From assembly GCF_003350505.1 (NCBI RefSeq), contig NZ_QQAY01000001.1, positions 124,001-188,000 of the forward strand: a stretch of 64,000 nucleotides of DNA, given 5' to 3'. The DNA comes from Falsibacillus pallidus. Its GTDB lineage: Bacteria > Bacillota > Bacilli > Bacillales > DSM-25281. The position numbers and the translations under genes were made by a program. The notes below the pieces were generated by a model. The model was not told where the DNA came from. It worked only from the letters and a program-made list of their open reading frames with translations, and made no database searches. Below, in pieces: positions 34,417 through 43,573 of this stretch. Position 1 is the first letter of the stretch, and each line of letters starts with the position of its first letter.

Positions 34417-35307
34417 TCAATACCTCGGCTTTCTGTCTTTGATTTCTTCGTGGAATTGTTTGTAATTCTTGTAGCGGTAGGAAGGAATATCTCCATCTTC
34501 AACCGCATTCTTGACTGCACATTTCGGTTCATTCATGTGAAGACAGGCACGAAATTTACATTCTTGGCTGATTCTCTGCATTTCAGGAAAACATTCCTTC
34601 AGTCCTTCGACTTCAATATCCATGAATTCCAATGAACTAAATCCAGGGGTATCTGCCACTAGACCAGATCCGATCTCAATAAGTTCAACATGTCTGGTTG
34701 TATGTTTTCCTCGTCCTAAATGAGTGGATATGTTGCTTGTTTTCAACTGAAGCTCGGGATTGAGAGCATTCAGCAGCGATGATTTGCCAACGCCTGATTG
34801 ACCGGCAAAGACAGATGTCTTCTTTTCTAGAAAAGGTCGCAGCAGCTCGAGGCCGACTTCTGTTTCGGAAGAAGTCAGAAGCACATCATATCCTATTTTT
34901 CGATAGTCCTCGGCATATTCCTGTATTTTTTGTGTCTGCGCTTCATTTAATAAATCCATTTTTGTTATACAGAGTAAAGGTTCGATATCATTTGCTTCCA
35001 CCAGAACCAAGAATCGGTCCAAAAGGCCGGGATTGAAGTCAGGTTCGATGGCGGAAAACACCAAAATGGCCTGGTCGACATTGGCAATCGGGGGCCTGAC
35101 TAATTCATTCTTTCTTTCAAAAACCTCTAGAATATAGCCTTCTGCATCGTTCTCGGCTTGAAAGGAAACGCGGTCACCCACCAATGGAGTGATTTTATTT
35201 TTCCGGAAAACACCCCGTCCCCTGCATTGGACAACATGATTTTCTTGCTCTTCATTTAATACATAATAAAAGCCGCTTAATGCTTTTATGATTTTTCCTA
35301 CTGGCAT
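34417..35307 (-). CDS. rsgA: Ribosome small-subunit-dependent GTPase RsgA (CpgA)
   Basis: RsgA is a circularly permuted GTPase that checks the 30S decoding centre during maturation. The 296-residue protein has an N-terminal OB fold (GKIIKALSGFYYVL), then ITKMDL (G4), FAGQSGVGKSSLLNAL (P loop) and VADTPGFSSLEF (G3). The C-terminal zinc site has CKFRACLHMNEPKCAV, with the Cys-x4-Cys-His-Cys arrangement. In B. subtilis its partner is PrkC, which phosphorylates it; prkC lies directly upstream here. Confidence 0.97.
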   Translation of the reverse strand: MPVGKIIKALSGFYYVLNEEQENHVVQCRGRGVFRKNKITPLVGDRVSFQAENDAEGYILEVFERKNELVRPPIANVDQAILVFSAIEPDFNPGLLDRFLVLVEANDIEPLLCITKMDLLNEAQTQKIQEYAEDYRKIGYDVLLTSSETEVGLELLRPFLEKKTSVFAGQSGVGKSSLLNALNPELQLKTSNISTHLGRGKHTTRHVELIEIGSGLVADTPGFSSLEFMDIEVEGLKECFPEMQRISQECKFRACLHMNEPKCAVKNAVEDGDIPSYRYKNYKQFHEEIKDRKPRY

Positions 35308-35328
35308 AACAAAACTCCTTAAGGAAGC

Positions 35329-37287
35329 TTATTCTTCTGGATAAGGTACTTCTCCTTCTGAGTAAACATGTCCGTCTCTGACTATCTGATATTTCCCTTT
35401 TTGACCATCCTGGATAACGAACTTCATTGTATAGACCCTATCTTCGGTAAGTTCAAATGTATCGTAGACATCAGTTATTTTATTATTCATATCTTCTATA
35501 TATACTTGAACTGATTGCGGGACGCCCTCTTGGGTTGGTTCATATTTTATCGTGACTTCTTTTTCAGTTTGCTTAGGAGGCAGTTCTTTTTTGCCTTTTG
35601 AAAATACAACCGTGAAGCTCGACCCTTTTGCGACCATCGTGTTCGGTTCTGGGTCTTGCGAGATAAGTTTATCCTTAGGAACAGTATCGGAGTAGTCTTC
35701 TTTGATGGTAGCCGACAATCCAACACTTGAAGCATAATCGCTTACAGCCTTCTCAGAGTAGGAGGAAAAGTCCTTTATTTCAACTTGCTCCGGTCCCTTG
35801 CTCACAGTAAAGGTGATTTCTGTTTCCTCAGGGATCACTTCTGCTCCTTCATCCGGATCCTGGCTGATGATGGTTCCTGGATCCTCATCACTGAATTCCT
35901 CATTCGTGATAACTTTAAACCCCTTCGATTCCAAGATCGGCTTTACTTGATCTAATTGTTCCCCGATGTAGTCATCCATGGTTACTTTTTCTTTTCCAGT
36001 GGAGATATAAATATCGACTTTTCGTCCTTCCACCACTAGATCTCCAGACTCTGGATTGGTTTTAATCACTTTTCCTTCAGGAACCTCTTCACTTGGTGTA
36101 TCGATTGTTTCACCAGGATCAAATCCTGCTTCATATAATTTGGATATTGCCTGTTCGAGCGTTTTGCCTTGCACATCCGGGACTTCTACTTTTTTCGGCC
36201 CGAGAACCCCTGGAAGAACTGTTGCAGCCAAAGCACCTGCCAATATCACGATGAGCATGACAGCGATGATCCATGGCCACTTTTTCTTTGATTTCTTCTT
36301 TTTTGGTTCCTCCGGAGTCTTTTTCCCTTCATCACTATCAGAGTCCGGCGTTTTGTGGATGATGGTGCGATCCAGTTTGCTGAAGGCATGATCATTTGTA
36401 ATGACTGGAATTGCCTTTGTCGCTTCGTCATCCTCAGGAATGAAGAACTTTGGTTCATTCAAGCGCTCGGGATTCAGTGCGGACTCTAGATCTTCTTCCA
36501 TTTCCTCAGCACTATTATACCGGTTAAAAGGATCCTTGGCCGTTGCTTTCATGATGATATTTTCTACGCTTTGAGGGATCTGTTCATTCCATCTCTTCGG
36601 CGAAGGTGTCTCTGACTGCAAGTGCTTTAATGCAATTGAAACGGCTGATTCCCCTGAAAACGGAAGCCTTCCTGTAAATAATTCGAACATCACGATCCCA
36701 AGTGAATAAATATCTGATTTTTTTGTTGCCATTCCACCCCTCGCCTGCTCAGGCGATAAATAATGAACAGAGCCGAGTACGGAATTGGTCTGAGTGATGG
36801 AGGTAGCACTGAGTGCCATTGCTATGCCAAAATCCGTTATCTTGATATTCCCATCATAATCAACCAGAATATTCTGGGGTTTAATATCTCTGTGGACAAT
36901 GTGATTCTGATGGGCGTGAGTGACAGCGGAAGTCAACTGTTTCATAATATCCATACATTTTTCTATGGAAATGGGATAGTTTTGGGCTATGTATTGCTTC
37001 AGCGTCATTCCTTCGACGTATTCCATGACGATATAATAAATATCATCTTCTTCCCCAACGTCATAAATACTGACGATATTAGGATGGACAATGCTTGTAG
37101 CAGCCTGTGCCTCTCTTTGAAAGCGTCTGATAAATTCCTCTTCATTCGCAAAATCAAGACGCAGGATCTTTACTGCAACATCACGATCAAGGATGATGTC
37201 CCTTGCAAGGTAAACATTGGCCATTCCTCCGCCGCCAATCATCTGCATTATCTTATATCGGCCGCTGATTCTTTTTCCTATAAGCAT
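35329..37287 (-). CDS. prkC: Serine/threonine protein kinase PrkC with PASTA domains
   Basis: PrkC is a membrane receptor kinase that senses muropeptides and controls germination and cell-wall responses. The protein of about 652 residues starts at ATG 37287 behind AGGTG. The kinase domain shows IGGGGMANVYLA, the lysine in VAVKILR, HRDIKPQNILVD and ITDFGIAMALS. One membrane helix (WPWIIAVMLIVILAGALAA) follows at about residue 345. Three extracellular PASTA repeats follow (VEVPDVQGKTLEQA, VTMDDYIGEQLDQVKP, VEIKDFSSYSEKAV), then a C-terminal beta domain. Its cognate phosphatase gene ends four bases upstream. Confidence 0.98.
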   Translation of the reverse strand: MLIGKRISGRYKIMQMIGGGGMANVYLARDIILDRDVAVKILRLDFANEEEFIRRFQREAQAATSIVHPNIVSIYDVGEEDDIYYIVMEYVEGMTLKQYIAQNYPISIEKCMDIMKQLTSAVTHAHQNHIVHRDIKPQNILVDYDGNIKITDFGIAMALSATSITQTNSVLGSVHYLSPEQARGGMATKKSDIYSLGIVMFELFTGRLPFSGESAVSIALKHLQSETPSPKRWNEQIPQSVENIIMKATAKDPFNRYNSAEEMEEDLESALNPERLNEPKFFIPEDDEATKAIPVITNDHAFSKLDRTIIHKTPDSDSDEGKKTPEEPKKKKSKKKWPWIIAVMLIVILAGALAATVLPGVLGPKKVEVPDVQGKTLEQAISKLYEAGFDPGETIDTPSEEVPEGKVIKTNPESGDLVVEGRKVDIYISTGKEKVTMDDYIGEQLDQVKPILESKGFKVITNEEFSDEDPGTIISQDPDEGAEVIPEETEITFTVSKGPEQVEIKDFSSYSEKAVSDYASSVGLSATIKEDYSDTVPKDKLISQDPEPNTMVAKGSSFTVVFSKGKKELPPKQTEKEVTIKYEPTQEGVPQSVQVYIEDMNNKITDVYDTFELTEDRVYTMKFVIQDGQKGKYQIVRDGHVYSEGEVPYPEE

Positions 37288-37291
37288 ATGC

Positions 37292-38041
37292 TCACCTGCT
37301 TTCACTGCCGGCTTGATATTCAATTATGATAAGAGTGATATTATCTTCTCCTCCATTTTCATTTGCAATATCAAGCATTTTTTGGGCCCTTTCCTCTAAT
37401 GCCAGCGGTTGTTGGAGTATCTCTTCCATTTCCTTTTCAGATAGTTTATCTGAAAGCCCATCTGAACAAAGAAGAAGTATATCCCCTTCTTCAAATGTTA
37501 TCGTCTTAAAATCTGCTTCTACTTTTTCTTCTGTGCCAACAGCCCTCAGCACCCAATTTTTCCTTGGATGATGTTCGGCGTCTTCCTTTGAGATTTGTCC
37601 AAGACGGACTAATTCATAGACTAATGAATGATCATCCGTCAATTGCTTCAATCCGAGATCATTCAGAATATAGCAGCGGCTGTCGCCTATATTGGCAATG
37701 GTCGCAAATCGATCATTGCAAATGGCTGCAACAAGAGTAGTTCCCATCCCTTCACACTCTGGATGGCTTTTTGCATAGTGAAATAGCTGGTGATTAATGG
37801 ATTTTACATTTTCCGCAAACCATGTTTCAGCATCGCGCGGCGTATCCATCCTATGTGAACTTCCCCACGATTCACTGATAATGCTTTTCGTCATATCACT
37901 TGCTACTTCTCCAGCATTATGCCCTCCCATACCATCTGCAACCACAGCAAGCAAATCATTTGATTCATTGTAGAATATGCCGCCATTGTCTTCATTATGA
38001 GAGCGGACCCTGCCGGTATCCGTCATAAAAACAGCTTTCAT
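37292..38041 (-). CDS. prpC: Serine/threonine phosphatase PrpC (PP2C family)
   Basis: PrpC reverses PrkC phosphorylation. The 249-residue protein starts at ATG 38041 (MKAVFMTDTGRVRSHNEDN) behind AGGTGAC; the longer frame to 38104 runs through remnant rlmN sequence. Metal-binding motifs are NEDNGGIF, VVADGMGGHNAGEVAS, ANIGDSRCYIL, LCSDGLSDKL and GGEDNITLI. Stop and prkC start are four bases apart, giving tight coupling. With rlmN lost, its promoter must lie in the rsmB-prpC gap or further up. Confidence 0.97.
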   Translation of the reverse strand: MKAVFMTDTGRVRSHNEDNGGIFYNESNDLLAVVADGMGGHNAGEVASDMTKSIISESWGSSHRMDTPRDAETWFAENVKSINHQLFHYAKSHPECEGMGTTLVAAICNDRFATIANIGDSRCYILNDLGLKQLTDDHSLVYELVRLGQISKEDAEHHPRKNWVLRAVGTEEKVEADFKTITFEEGDILLLCSDGLSDKLSEKEMEEILQQPLALEERAQKMLDIANENGGEDNITLIIIEYQAGSESR

Positions 38042-38070
38042 TACCGTCACCTCGTCTCTTCTGATCGCTC

Positions 38071-38145
38071 CTAGGCACGAAGTTGACCACATGCTGCTTA
38101 TCAAGTATGCTCACCCGGAAATACAGTAAGCATGGTTCTTTAACA
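38071..38145 (-). pseudogene. rlmN: C-terminal scar of rlmN
   Basis: At 38097-38071 the minus strand encodes A-A-C-G-Q-L-R-A followed by a TAG stop, the C-terminal motif of RlmN, the radical-SAM 23S rRNA A2503 and tRNA A37 methyltransferase. It lies exactly where rlmN ends in B. subtilis, 30 bases before prpC. Just upstream, bases that could encode E-H-T-D survive but with indels and in-frame stops, so the boundary is uncertain. The catalytic cysteine clusters and the rest of the roughly 360-residue protein are absent. A full rlmN could exist elsewhere in the genome. Confidence 0.75.
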
Positions 38146-38299
38146 TCCGTTAATCGTTAAAGTCTTGTTCTCTAGGTGCAGGAAACCTCTATTCGTTCAG
38201 GAACAGTGTTATAGATCCAATATTAGTAATTGGCCACGTTTTTACTTTACTACTCATCTATGTCTTTTTCCTTCTTTTTTAAACCGATTTTTACCGTCT

Positions 38300-38339
38300 A
38301 AATGGAGAAACTCTAATTTTTATCAGGAGTTTCCCATTT
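38300..38339 (-). terminator. Imperfect inverted repeat after rsmB
   Basis: AAATGGGAAACTC pairs with GAGTTTCTCCATTT with one bulged base, about 20 bases after the rsmB stop. There is no U tract, so termination would be inefficient. Confidence 0.4.
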
Positions 38340-38359
38340 TCCGAACTATAAAACGGTTA

Positions 38360-39703
38360 TCAAGATTTTTTTCGGAGGGATGCAATGAAAAAGCCATCAC
38401 CGTCAAAATCCTGAGGAAATATCTGCATTTGTGAACCATTTGCAAATGGCTTCAATGGTTCTGGAATACTTGATAACTCCATTGGTTCAAAATCTTTATT
38501 CTCTGAAAGGAAGCGTTTTACCGCATTTTCATTTTCCCATTGATCCACCGTGCAGGTTGAATACACCAATACTCCTCCTTTTTTTAACAAAGGAGCTACA
38601 GCATTAAGGATATCATGCTGTATGGATTGCAGTGATTCGATATCCTTCTCTTTTTTGGCATATTTAATATCCGGCTTTCGCCTTAATACCCCAAGACCAG
38701 AACATGGTGCATCGACCAGGATTCGATCGAAGCTCTCTTCCTTAAACTTTTCTCCTGCTTTGCGACTGTCGGAAGTAATGCCTTCAATATTGGAAAGGCC
38801 CAGTCTTTCAGCATTCTGAAGGATCAGTTTCACTTTATGTTCGTGAAGGTCCAGTGAAACAACTTTACCGGACTGGTCAAGTTTTTCGGCAATATGGGTC
38901 GTTTTCCCTCCTGGTGCTGCACATGAATCCATAACCTGCATCCCATGCTCCAAGTTCAACGCATAAGCCACAATCATAGAGCTCTCATCCTGAATCGTGC
39001 AAAGTCCTTCCTTAAAAGCTTTTGAATGCGCAACATTCCCTTTTAAGCTCCGGATGGATTCGGATAGAAGCGGGCTTTCTTCCACATCATATCCTTCTTC
39101 CTTCAACCGATTCAGCAAGTCCTCTCTAGTCGTCTTCGTTTCGTTGACGCGTATGGACTGGACGGGTGCTATCAAGTTGGCTTCGCACATCCGCCTTGTT
39201 TTTTCTTCACCGAACATATCTACCCATCGTTTAACGAGCCAAAGTGGATGGCTTGTTTCAATCGAGATTCGTTCAATTGGATTTTTTATTGCATCCAAAG
39301 ATGGAAGACCTTCTCTTTGGATTGACCTCAGGACGCCGTTTACCATTCCTGATATCCCTTTATGCCCGATTGACTTTGCCAATTCAACTGCCTCATAGAT
39401 TGCAGCACGTTCAGGGATTTTATCCAAATAGACGATCTGGTAAAGTGACAATCTCAACAAATTCAATACCCAGCTATCCAGCTTGTTTTTCTTTTTCAAG
39501 AAAGGATCTAAATAATAATCAAGTGTCATTTTTCTTTGGATGGTTCCATAGACCAATTCAGTCAATAAGCCGATATCAGGCCCTTTAAGAGCGTTTTTTT
39601 CAATGCTGTGGTTAAGCAGGAGATTGCTGTAGGATTGATTTTTCTCGACAGCTTCTAAAATCTCCAATGCTGCTGCCCTGACGTTCTTTTTTTGTCTGCT
39701 CAT
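38360..39703 (-). CDS. rsmB: 16S rRNA (cytosine-967-C5)-methyltransferase RsmB
   Basis: RsmB (also Sun, YloM) methylates C967 of 16S rRNA. The 447-residue protein has an N-terminal NusB-like RNA-binding domain (AALEILEAVEKNQSYSNLLL to NGVLRSIQREG). The SAM-dependent methyltransferase domain shows DSCAAPGGKTTHIAEKL, DAPCSGLGVLRRKPDIK and the catalytic cysteine in LVYSTCTVDQWENE. It lies four bases after fmt. Read 3', it should be followed by rlmN, which is missing here. Confidence 0.97.
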   Translation of the reverse strand: MSRQKKNVRAAALEILEAVEKNQSYSNLLLNHSIEKNALKGPDIGLLTELVYGTIQRKMTLDYYLDPFLKKKNKLDSWVLNLLRLSLYQIVYLDKIPERAAIYEAVELAKSIGHKGISGMVNGVLRSIQREGLPSLDAIKNPIERISIETSHPLWLVKRWVDMFGEEKTRRMCEANLIAPVQSIRVNETKTTREDLLNRLKEEGYDVEESPLLSESIRSLKGNVAHSKAFKEGLCTIQDESSMIVAYALNLEHGMQVMDSCAAPGGKTTHIAEKLDQSGKVVSLDLHEHKVKLILQNAERLGLSNIEGITSDSRKAGEKFKEESFDRILVDAPCSGLGVLRRKPDIKYAKKEKDIESLQSIQHDILNAVAPLLKKGGVLVYSTCTVDQWENENAVKRFLSENKDFEPMELSSIPEPLKPFANGSQMQIFPQDFDGDGFFIASLRKKS

Positions 39704-39707
39704 TTAC

Positions 39708-40652
39708 TCATTCACCAAATTTCATTCCAGGGGCGCTGTTTGCTCCAGCCCCTCTTAAATACGATTCTGCTGTCATCTTTTTCTTGCCTGAAGGCTGAAG
39801 CTCTATCACTTTAATGGCCGTGGAGCTTCCCGTTTGAACAACGATCCCATCATCCTTAATTTCAATGATTTCACCCGGGGACGCTTCTGATTTGACCGTC
39901 TTCTTTTCAGAATTCCAAACTTTTATAACTTCACCATCAAGCATTGTATAAGCTACCGGCCAAGGATTTAATCCCCTGATATGGTTATAGATTTCTTCAC
40001 CCGGTTTAGTCCAGTCGATTTTCTCCTGCTCCCGCTTAATATTTGGGGCAAAAGTAGCTTTTGTATGATCCTGCACCTGAGGAGTGATTTCACCGTTCAT
40101 CAATCTTGGCAGTGTCTCGGACAGAAGCTTTGCACCTGCTTCACTTAATTTATCATGCAGGGTGCCAACGTTATCATTTTCCTCGATTTTCACTTCCACC
40201 TGTGTCAAGATGTCGCCTGCATCGAGTTTCTCTGCCATATACATAATCGTGATCCCTGTTTTTTCCTTCCCTTGGAGAATGGAATAATGTATAGGGGCGC
40301 CGCCTCTTAATTCCGGCAAAAGCGATGCATGTACATTAATGCAGCCGTATTTAGGGGCTTCAAGTATTTCATTCGGAAGAATCTGACCGAAAGCTGCGGT
40401 TACGATTAAATCCGGTTTCAGTTCTAAGATTTTCTCCATTTCAGCTGGATTCTTTAACTTTTCCGGCTGTATGACTGGAATTCCATGTTTTAATGCCTCT
40501 ACTTTTACAGGTGGAGGCGTCATGACTTTTTTCCTTCCAACCGGGCGGTCCGGCTGTGTAGCAACGGCTATTACTTCATATCCATCCTTTAAGATCTGCT
40601 GCAGCACAGGGACAGAGAAGTCCGGTGTGCCCATAAAAACTATTTTTGTCAT
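39708..40652 (-). CDS. fmt: Methionyl-tRNA formyltransferase
   Basis: Fmt formylates initiator Met-tRNA using 10-formyl-tetrahydrofolate. The 314-residue protein has [16 protein letters not shown], the catalytic segment [20 protein letters not shown] and [19 protein letters not shown]-terminal OB-like tRNA-binding domain follows ([16 protein letters not shown]). The start overlaps the def stop (ATGA), coupling formylation and deformylation enzymes. Confidence 0.98.
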   Translation of the reverse strand: MTKIVFMGTPDFSVPVLQQILKDGYEVIAVATQPDRPVGRKKVMTPPPVKVEALKHGIPVIQPEKLKNPAEMEKILELKPDLIVTAAFGQILPNEILEAPKYGCINVHASLLPELRGGAPIHYSILQGKEKTGITIMYMAEKLDAGDILTQVEVKIEENDNVGTLHDKLSEAGAKLLSETLPRLMNGEITPQVQDHTKATFAPNIKREQEKIDWTKPGEEIYNHIRGLNPWPVAYTMLDGEVIKVWNSEKKTVKSEASPGEIIEIKDDGIVVQTGSSTAIKVIELQPSGKKKMTAESYLRGAGANSAPGMKFGE

Positions 40653-41134
40653 TCTTCTTCATACCTTTCCAAATCTGACTCATTGATGTATCTAGTAATT
40701 TTTGAAGTAAACAAGACTCCGTTCAGATGGTCGATTTCATGCTGTACAGCTCTGGCAAGAAAATCTTCTGCTTCGAAAATATATTCTCTGCCAAATCGAT
40801 CTTGGGCTTTGACTTTTACATAATAAGGACGATTGACTTCCCCATATATGTCAGGGAAGCTTAAACATCCTTCTACGCCAAGCTGGTCGCCACTTGAAGC
40901 AAGGATTTCCGGATTGATCATTTCAATGATGCCTGTTTCATCATCTACATCAACGATGGCAATTTGCTTATTTACTCCTACTTGCGGAGCTGCAAGCCCC
41001 ACTCCGTCTGCGGCAATCATTGTTTCGTACATATCTCTGAGGAGTTGATGCAAGTTAGCATCGAATTTTGTTACTTTTTCACATTGCATCTCTAATATTT
41101 CAGCTGGATATTTCACTATTGGTAGCAGCGCCAC
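40649..41134 (-). CDS. def: Peptide deformylase
   Basis: Def removes the N-formyl group from new proteins. The 161-residue protein carries the three motifs [18 protein letters not shown] (cysteine metal ligand) and [12 protein letters not shown] (HExxH). It reads from a GTG start at 41134 behind GAGGG. The form is the short type 1 deformylase like B. subtilis DefA. Confidence 0.97.
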   Translation of the reverse strand: MALLPIVKYPAEILEMQCEKVTKFDANLHQLLRDMYETMIAADGVGLAAPQVGVNKQIAIVDVDDETGIIEMINPEILASSGDQLGVEGCLSFPDIYGEVNRPYYVKVKAQDRFGREYIFEAEDFLARAVQHEIDHLNGVLFTSKITRYINESDLERYEEE

Positions 41135-41165
41135 TGGTGTTCCCTCATTTCTATAATTCCTTTTT

Positions 41166-43571
41166 TTACATTAGCATATATGGATTCATGTCGGCTGATA
41201 TGATCAGCCCGTCTGAGCTTTGGGATTGATAGTGTTCAATCACGTTTTTCAACGTTTCTGTCAACCCTGGTTCACGTTTGTATTTTATCAAACATTGGTA
41301 CCGATATCTATTATTGATCCTGGCAATCGGAGAGGAGGAAGGCCCAAGGATGACGGCTTGATCGGAAAGTCTGGAGCGGATATAGCTGGTGATCTTTTCA
41401 GCTGTCTGCACCGTTTTCATCAAATCCTCATGGCTGATGTTCACGATACCAAGGAAGTAAAAAGGTGGATATCCCCCTGTCTTCCTCATCATCATTTCCT
41501 GGTTATAAAATTTATCATAATCCTGCTCTCCCGCCAGCTGGATGCTGTAATGTTCAGGCGTGTACGTCTGTATGACGACCTCCCCTTCTAATTCATGCCT
41601 TCCTGCCCTTCCGCTTACTTGAGTCAAAAGCTGAAAGGTCTTTTCTGATGCCCTGAAATCAGGCAGATGCAGCATCGTATCTGCACTTAGGACGCCAACA
41701 AGCGTGATATTGGGAAAATCAAGCCCTTTGGCGATCATCTGAGTCCCAAGGAGGATATCCGCCTTTCCTTCCTCAAACTGGCGGAGAAGTTTTTCATGGG
41801 ATCCTTTTCTGCTTGTAGTGTCTACATCCATCCTGATGACACGGGCTTCCGGCAGGAGTTTCGCCAGTTCTTCCTCTACTTTCTGAGTCCCTGTCCCAAA
41901 ATAGCGGATGTGCTCGCTGCTGCATTCAGGGCAAATGGATGGCACCCTTTCTTCATAACTGCAATAATGGCATTTCAACTGCTCAGAATACCGATGATAG
42001 GTCATCGAAATATCACAGTGTGGACATTGAACAACAAGGCCGCAGTCCCTGCACATGATGAAAGAGGAATGTCCTCTCTTATTAAGAAAAAGCACAGATT
42101 GTTCTTTTTTATTGAGACGGTCTTCCAATTTTTCAAATAGCTCTGTCGAGAACATTGAACGGTTCCCGTTTCTGAGCTCTTCTCTCATATCAACAATCTC
42201 GACGTGAGGCAGCTCGCCTTGATTCATTCTTTTGGAAAGTGTCAATTTTTCATAGACATTTTTTTGAGCGCGGGCAAATGTTTCTAAGGAAGGTGTAGCA
42301 CTTCCCAATATAATCGGGCAATTGTGGTGCTGTCCCCTGTGAATGGCTACATCCCTTGCATGATAACGTGGATTTTCTTCCTGCTTATAGCTGGTTTCGT
42401 GCTCCTCGTCAATGATCACGATTCCGAGGTTCTCGAAGGGAGCAAAAATGGCCGATCTTGCCCCTACCACTACACTTACTTCCTTCCTGAGGATTTTCCG
42501 CCACTCATCGTATTTTTCCCCTATCGAAAGTCCGCTGTGAAGGACAGCCACTTTATGTCCGAATCTCCCTTTAAAACGATTGACCATCTGGGGTGTCAAT
42601 GATATTTCAGGAACCAGTACTATGGCTTCCTTTCCTTTATCTAGGACCCTTTGAATCGATTGAAGGTAAACCTCTGTTTTCCCGCTGCCGGTCACCCCAT
42701 AAAGCAGGAATGTTTTATGAAGATTTTCTTCAATCGATGCCAGTATGGGCTTAATTGCTTCTGTTTGCTCATATGTAAGGGAAAAAGGACTCGTTTTTTT
42801 AAACTCTCTGTTTTCAAAAGGGTCCCTATAAACTTCCTTCTGCTGTTCTATTAGTATTCCTTTTTCTACGAGGGTCCTGACTGTCGCCGCTGATGCACCT
42901 GATTTTTCATAAATTTCTTGGATGGGCATAAAAGTACTAGGGTCATCCGTGAACAATTTCAGCAGTTCTTTTTGTTTTACAGCGTTTGATGGAAGTGATT
43001 CCATATATTCATTAAGTTCCTTCCCATCTACCCTGCACGAAATTTCCCTAATTGTTTTCTTTCTGGCTTTACTTTTAACTTCATAGATGATTTCAACGTT
43101 TTGATGTTTTGCCTCTTGCTGGATGAGTTTCAATAGATTCTGATCTTCAATATCTTTCCAATTGATTTCTTGCTTTCCATTAAAAAGCCCGATTAATTCT
43201 TTAGATATCTTTTCAGGATGAATAACGGATATGATTTTTTCATATTTCGCTTTCATCGCAGCAGGGAGCATCGCCTGATACACAGATACTTTAAAGCTAA
43301 GGGTTTTTTCAGTCAGCCAGCGGCCGAGCTCCAAGAGTTCTTCATTCAATACAGGATATAAATCCAATGGTTCTTCTATCTGCTTCAGTTTTGAAAAATC
43401 CGATGATGATTTAATCCCCGTGACATACCCTTGGATTTTTCTCGGGCCAAAAGGAACAATAACCCTCATTCCAGGCATGATGCTCCCTTCCCATTTTTCA
43501 GGTATAAGATAATCAAATGTACGATCGGTCTGCATGGCAGGAACATCTACGATGACATTTGCAATTTGCAC
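41166..43571 (-). CDS. priA: Primosomal protein N' (replication restart helicase PriA)
   Basis: PriA loads the replicative helicase at restarted forks. The 801-residue protein has an N-terminal DNA 3'-end-binding domain, then a DEAD-type helicase core: LLYGVTGSGKTEVYLQ (Walker A), IIDEEHETSYKQEE (DEEH box) and VSGRAGRHELEG. A zinc-binding insertion with paired cysteines is seen in CRDCGLVVQCPHCD and CHYCSYEERVPSICPEC. The start is GTG 43571 behind GAGG, right after the coaBC stop. Confidence 0.98.
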   Translation of the reverse strand: MQIANVIVDVPAMQTDRTFDYLIPEKWEGSIMPGMRVIVPFGPRKIQGYVTGIKSSSDFSKLKQIEEPLDLYPVLNEELLELGRWLTEKTLSFKVSVYQAMLPAAMKAKYEKIISVIHPEKISKELIGLFNGKQEINWKDIEDQNLLKLIQQEAKHQNVEIIYEVKSKARKKTIREISCRVDGKELNEYMESLPSNAVKQKELLKLFTDDPSTFMPIQEIYEKSGASAATVRTLVEKGILIEQQKEVYRDPFENREFKKTSPFSLTYEQTEAIKPILASIEENLHKTFLLYGVTGSGKTEVYLQSIQRVLDKGKEAIVLVPEISLTPQMVNRFKGRFGHKVAVLHSGLSIGEKYDEWRKILRKEVSVVVGARSAIFAPFENLGIVIIDEEHETSYKQEENPRYHARDVAIHRGQHHNCPIILGSATPSLETFARAQKNVYEKLTLSKRMNQGELPHVEIVDMREELRNGNRSMFSTELFEKLEDRLNKKEQSVLFLNKRGHSSFIMCRDCGLVVQCPHCDISMTYHRYSEQLKCHYCSYEERVPSICPECSSEHIRYFGTGTQKVEEELAKLLPEARVIRMDVDTTSRKGSHEKLLRQFEEGKADILLGTQMIAKGLDFPNITLVGVLSADTMLHLPDFRASEKTFQLLTQVSGRAGRHELEGEVVIQTYTPEHYSIQLAGEQDYDKFYNQEMMMRKTGGYPPFYFLGIVNISHEDLMKTVQTAEKITSYIRSRLSDQAVILGPSSSPIARINNRYRYQCLIKYKREPGLTETLKNVIEHYQSQSSDGLIISADMNPYMLM

Positions 43572-43573
43572 AG

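Larger units (their letters stand above)
38042..38359 (-). other. 318-bp gap between rsmB and prpC where rlmN is expected
   Basis: No complete gene is present on either strand. Holding from high to low coordinates: an imperfect inverted repeat after rsmB, an AT-rich stretch with a poor TATAAC box (preceded by TGGCCA, 17 bases), an inverted repeat CTTTAAC/GTTAAAG, and then a short C-terminal remnant of rlmN. In B. subtilis this slot holds the whole rlmN gene of about 360 codons. Confidence 0.75.
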
